Below, piece by piece: positions 60,625 through 64,000 of a DNA stretch of 64,000 bases; within the stretch, counting starts at the first letter, position 1; every line of letters begins with the position of its first letter. The notes under the pieces were generated by a model. That model was not told the DNA's origin, did no database searches, and worked only from the letters and a program-made list of their open reading frames with translations. The stretch comes from Terriglobus tenax. Lineage in GTDB: Bacteria; Acidobacteriota; Terriglobia; Terriglobales; Acidobacteriaceae. The position numbers and the translations under genes were made by a program. Location: contig NZ_JAGSYA010000004.1 in the NCBI RefSeq assembly GCF_025685395.1, positions 2,418,001 through 2,482,000 of the forward strand, given 5' to 3'.

Positions 60625-62529
60625 TTATTTCGTCTCTTCCGTCATCGGCTTGATGATCTCGTCCAGATACGCCGGAGCTCCCTCCATGCGCTCCAGCCGC
60701 GGATACTTTTCGCCGTCGTGGTAGTCAAACGACACCGTCTTCAGCTCGGTGCCAATAGCCACCAGCAGGTCAATCTTCTTGTCCGTGCCCTTGGCCGCTT
60801 TCAGTGCGCCGTACAGCGCATCTGCTGAGAAGACCGTGCTGTTGACCGCGACAATCTTCTCGCCCGGTCCAAGCCCGGCCTTGTACGCCAGCGAATCGAT
60901 ATAGACGTCGCTGATGACGCCTTCGCGGTTCGCGCTGAAGCCCAGCGAGTACATCGCGGTCGCCGTTCCGCGACGACCGTACAGGCTCTTCAGGTACGGG
61001 GTCATGGTGTCGGTGTAGACCAGCTTGTAGCCGCTCTGCGCAATCGCTTCAATCGACGGATCACCCGGTCCATGTGACAGGATGCGGTCCTTAAGGAACT
61101 TCGCCCAGTTATAGGCCACCACCTGGTTCAGGGCCTTCACCACATCGTTGAACTCATAGGGCAGTACCTTCGCCGGCGTATCGCCACCAGCGCCTAGGAA
61201 GATCGCTACAAAGTCATTCAGCGACTTCTGGTCGTTGGTCAGCTTGCGGATCGTCGTATCCGCATCCAGCCAGATCAACTCGCCCTCCTGGTAGTAATCC
61301 TGCGACCGCCGCCAGCTCACCCACGCGGCTGACCCGCCACGAATCGACTGCGCCGCTATCGCCGTGTCCTCGGTATTGCGCCACAGGCGGCCGGGTTTGG
61401 TGTCCAGGGACGCGGCTGAGGACGCCAGAGCATCCCGATAGCTCTCCGGCGTCCAGAAGCCGGCACGCGCCGCCAGCAGGTTGCCCCAGTACTGTGTCAT
61501 GCCTTCGTAGACCCACAGCAGGTCGCCCTGCTGCGGCGTGGCATAGTCCGGTTGATACAGCCGCGCCGGGCGGCGGTATTTGCCGTTCCAGGAGTGGGTA
61601 AACTCGTGCGGCAGCAGTTCCGCATTGCTTACGGCCAAACCGGCGTTGGTGTAGCCATCCAGCTCCACCCCGTTGTCTGAGGATTGGTGATGCTCCAGCC
61701 CCTCGCCGCGAATCTTGTCCGACAGCGACAGCACAAAGTGGTAGTCGCGATAATGGGAGCTCTTGTACAGCGGCCTTGTCTCGCGCACCAGCTTGTTCAG
61801 TGCCTCCAGTGTCGCCTTCGGCAGATTGCTGGCCTCTTCCGTGTCGGCGGCAACATCCAGAAAGTGCTTCGGTGTAATCTCTGGCGCCAGTGGAATCTCG
61901 TGGAAATACTTGCCCGCAATGTAAGGCGAATCCACCAGCGTTTCCACGTCGGTGGTCTCAAAGTTCGTCGTGTTGCCGCTGGTGCCTGCCGGAACCAGCG
62001 CCCCGCCGCCATGCCAGCCCTCGGGCAGCGTGACCGACGGAGTCACCTTGATCTTCGCCACCGGAATCTTAGCCGGGTACAGTACGGCGTTGTTCCACTC
62101 CAGCACCGTAAGGTTATTGCTGGTAAACGCACTCGTGGTGGTCGTGTCCAGGTAGTCGAACTTCGCCTCAATCTCCGTTACGCCTGCAGGAACTTCCAGG
62201 TGGAAGGCGTACATATCCACGTCATCGCGGCGCCAGCCCAGCGGCTGGCCATTGGCGGTGAAGAAGATGCCCGCAAACTGAGCGATAGGGCCAGATGGCA
62301 TATGAGTGCCCGGAATCCACTCCGGATATTCAAGCGTCAGTGCCCCGGCGGTCACCGGAATCGTCTCCCTGCCATGCACAATGTGCCGGTAGGAATCGGT
62401 CAGGTCGATGGAGAGCCTGATCGGTGTCGATGGGCTTTCCAGGGCTTTCGGAGCTGACTTTTTGTCAGCGGCAAAGGTGGACAAAGGGAGTGCGAACAGC
62501 ACCGTGGCTGCGGTAAAACGTAACTTCAT
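60625..62529 (-). CDS. Exported M61-family metallopeptidase (glycyl aminopeptidase type)
   Basis: A 634-residue protein with signal peptide (TAATVLFALPLSTFAADK). The N-terminal beta domain is followed by the catalytic domain with HEFTHSWNGK (H308, E309, H312) and the third ligand in YEGMTQYW. A PDZ-like C-terminal domain contains YIDSLAYKAGLGPGEKIVAV. M61 peptidases release N-terminal residues, often glycine. I infer periplasmic localisation. Confidence 0.93.
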   Translation of the reverse strand: MKLRFTAATVLFALPLSTFAADKKSAPKALESPSTPIRLSIDLTDSYRHIVHGRETIPVTAGALTLEYPEWIPGTHMPSGPIAQFAGIFFTANGQPLGWRRDDVDMYAFHLEVPAGVTEIEAKFDYLDTTTTSAFTSNNLTVLEWNNAVLYPAKIPVAKIKVTPSVTLPEGWHGGGALVPAGTSGNTTNFETTDVETLVDSPYIAGKYFHEIPLAPEITPKHFLDVAADTEEASNLPKATLEALNKLVRETRPLYKSSHYRDYHFVLSLSDKIRGEGLEHHQSSDNGVELDGYTNAGLAVSNAELLPHEFTHSWNGKYRRPARLYQPDYATPQQGDLLWVYEGMTQYWGNLLAARAGFWTPESYRDALASSAASLDTKPGRLWRNTEDTAIAAQSIRGGSAAWVSWRRSQDYYQEGELIWLDADTTIRKLTNDQKSLNDFVAIFLGAGGDTPAKVLPYEFNDVVKALNQVVAYNWAKFLKDRILSHGPGDPSIEAIAQSGYKLVYTDTMTPYLKSLYGRRGTATAMYSLGFSANREGVISDVYIDSLAYKAGLGPGEKIVAVNSTVFSADALYGALKAAKGTDKKIDLLVAIGTELKTVSFDYHDGEKYPRLERMEGAPAYLDEIIKPMTEETK

Positions 62530-62538
62530 AGCTGAATT

Positions 62539-64000
62539 CTAGTGCTCCTGTTTCTTCTGAGTAGAACGCTTGCGAAAGACGGTTTTGATGTGGCTGCGCC
62601 AATGTTCATCCAGCGCTACCAGTTGCCACTCCACCTCCGGCTTCAGGTGGCGCAGAACCACTTCGGTCGCCGGATGGATACGCAGTGCTGGAGCAACGAG
62701 ATACAGCAGTGGATCCAGTCGCGACAGCACCATGCCCGTGAAATACCCATGCCGCTGCAGGGGATTCACGGTCTCGTGCACCTGTGGCGTCGCATGCCAG
62801 CGCACGCGGATCCAGTAGTCCAGCGCCTGCAGTGCCAGATGCAGGTCCTCATCGGCTTTAAGCTCCAGCACCGCAAGCCTGCCATCTTTGGTCACACCTA
62901 ATAGATCCAGCATGCCGCGATCGGTCGCGGCAAACGCAGGAACCTGCGCATAAACAGGAGCCGGCAGCAGAGCCTCATCCACCAGCGGCAACTGCGTCCG
63001 CAAGCGAGACTCCATCCATCGCTCCGGTTGCATGCGATACACCGGATCATTGCTGTCACCCACAGGTTTGCGCCGGGCAAACAATCCGGCAGTCATGGTG
63101 CGCAGCGTCTCCCGGTTGGTGGTGTCGAGGCGTGTTTCATTTACGCCCGCTCCAAAGCTGATCTGCACATCATGCGCGAATGAATTCGCGGAGACGTTCA
63201 TCTCCGCTCGTGCAAACTCCAGCCCATGCAGCAAAAACGCCATCTCTGTGGTCGATCGCAGGCGCTGTTCCACCAGCGGGTGACCCTCCTCCGGTACAAG
63301 TTCCATCACCTGTGCGATGGCCGTGGCGAAGCGTTCCCGCGCGGCTTCTTCATTCGCGGCATGCAGAAGCCGCGTTTTCAGGTTGCCGTGGTCAGCTGGT
63401 TCGCGCTGCTCCAGATCCTCGCTGCGAGGGTCCAGTTCATACAGCTCCCACTGCGCAATACGCGGGTTCAGCCACGCCATGCGTGCCAGGGTCAGCACGG
63501 CCATGCCGCGTGGCACCACGATCCGCAGACCTGCGAAGAGATGTTTGCCCGCGGCATGCTCCCGGCAGTGCTGCAGCCAGAGAATGCCAAGCGTCAGAAT
63601 GCCATCGATCGTTGCAGAGGATTCCTCCGGACCCACGCCGATCACGGCCAACGCCTGCTGGCCGTGTGTCAGGACTCCGCGGGCATACGCCGGACCAAAG
63701 CTCTTCTCCAGGTCCATGGCTGTACGAAAGCCCACCGGCTTCCAGTCGGGAAATTCGCGCTGCAGTACTCGTTCCAGTGTGCGTAAATACTGCGTTCGTC
63801 CGGCATCGCGCGTCGTTGGGACGCGGCGATCCTGCTTCCCCATCAGGTCCAGCGTCTGCGGCTTCGTCTGCCCAAATCGCTGCACGCTCAGCCGCAATCC
63901 GCTTGCGCGTTCTTCCATCGCAAGCACGCGTCGCGTCAGGTTCCGCTCATCGTTCCACAGGTGCAGCGTACAGCGGCCATGTTCCGCGCGTACGTTCCAT
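62539..64000 (-). CDS. PD-(D/E)XK nuclease-like protein, 5' end cut by window
   Basis: At least 486 residues, with the frame still open at the window edge (VRAEHGRCTLHLWNDERNLT upstream of an internal Met). The C-terminal part has MLDLLGVTKDGRLAVLELKA and ALQALDYWIRVRWHA, the D...ExK-type core plus Q helix of DUF91/NucS-like PD-(D/E)XK nucleases. The larger N-terminal part (GILTLGILWLQHCREHAAGK; GLRIVVPRGMAVLTL) is unfamiliar. It has no signal peptide in the part seen. It could be a DNA-repair or defence nuclease, or a non-nuclease carrying the fold. Confidence 0.72.
   Translation of the reverse strand, partial: WNVRAEHGRCTLHLWNDERNLTRRVLAMEERASGLRLSVQRFGQTKPQTLDLMGKQDRRVPTTRDAGRTQYLRTLERVLQREFPDWKPVGFRTAMDLEKSFGPAYARGVLTHGQQALAVIGVGPEESSATIDGILTLGILWLQHCREHAAGKHLFAGLRIVVPRGMAVLTLARMAWLNPRIAQWELYELDPRSEDLEQREPADHGNLKTRLLHAANEEAARERFATAIAQVMELVPEEGHPLVEQRLRSTTEMAFLLHGLEFARAEMNVSANSFAHDVQISFGAGVNETRLDTTNRETLRTMTAGLFARRKPVGDSNDPVYRMQPERWMESRLRTQLPLVDEALLPAPVYAQVPAFAATDRGMLDLLGVTKDGRLAVLELKADEDLHLALQALDYWIRVRWHATPQVHETVNPLQRHGYFTGMVLSRLDPLLYLVAPALRIHPATEVVLRHLKPEVEWQLVALDEHWRSHIKTVFRKRSTQKKQEH

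Overview
The window reads as chromosomal DNA of a GC-rich acidobacterium of the Terriglobia type (Terriglobus, Granulicella or Edaphobacter relatives). That placement is an inference. It rests on a secreted von Willebrand-type protein of the kind expanded in acidobacteria, a giant exported NHL/Ig/MBG protein with an R-rich C-terminal anchor, an OmpA-type porin fused to Ig-like domains, and dense families of short palindromic intergenic repeats. Most of the window is housekeeping sequence with short operons and overlapping stop/start codons. No 16S rRNA or other marker is present to fix the species.

Layout. 1-6 kb: hemB (cut by the window edge), a zinc-ribbon membrane protein, mutS2, a VWFA protein and a cytidylate-kinase-like protein. 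6-10.4 kb: a 2-oxoacid dehydrogenase/lipoate block of lpdA (E3), lipB (octanoyl transfer) and a two-lipoyl-domain E2. 10.5-11.6 kb: an AT-richer cassette of three small genes, one HEPN-like. 12-13.6 kb: purEK. 13.7-19.56 kb: a prophage remnant that keeps a compact tail module but has lost its head genes by a deletion that also removed the start of a host XRE regulator gene. 20-27.7 kb: a Gfo/Idh oxidoreductase, an outer-membrane lipoprotein, mltG, a serine hydrolase, a geranylgeranyl-reductase-type flavoprotein and a diguanylate cyclase. 27.8-29.6 kb: the yceD-rpmF-plsX operon. 29.8-34.5 kb: an M28 peptidase, an NTF2-like exported protein, a molybdopterin oxidoreductase and a PGPGW-type membrane protein. 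34.6-36.8 kb: tonB, a 42-residue membrane microprotein and miaA, chained by overlapping codons. 36.9-43.3 kb: mogA/moaB, a DedA-type protein, a C26 glutamine-amidotransferase-type hydrolase with an M20 peptidase, maf, rsmD, an M50-like protein lacking the protease motif, and rsmI. 43.3-49.5 kb: purD, a DinB-fold protein and an exported RidA, converging on purF-purL. 49.7-51.3 kb: dut and an aldo/keto reductase. 51.7-57.4 kb: the giant NHL protein and the OmpA-type protein. 57.7-64 kb: a class III aminotransferase, a Tat-exported cupin, tRNA-Pro(GGG), yggX, a DUF3565 protein, an M61 peptidase and a PD-(D/E)XK-like protein cut by the window edge.

How it works together. Five purine-synthesis genes (purE, K, D, F, L) lie in three places. 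The lipoate block supplies an E2, its E3 and the enzyme that loads its lipoyl domains. The cell-envelope genes (tonB, OmpA-like, MltG, LolA/B-like lipoprotein, exported peptidases) indicate a diderm envelope. The points most worth a second look are the head-less prophage with its deletion scar, the HEPN-like cassette, the M50 pseudoprotease with CBS domains, the tonB-miaA microprotein, and the dispersed hairpins whose stems vary in sequence but keep pairing.
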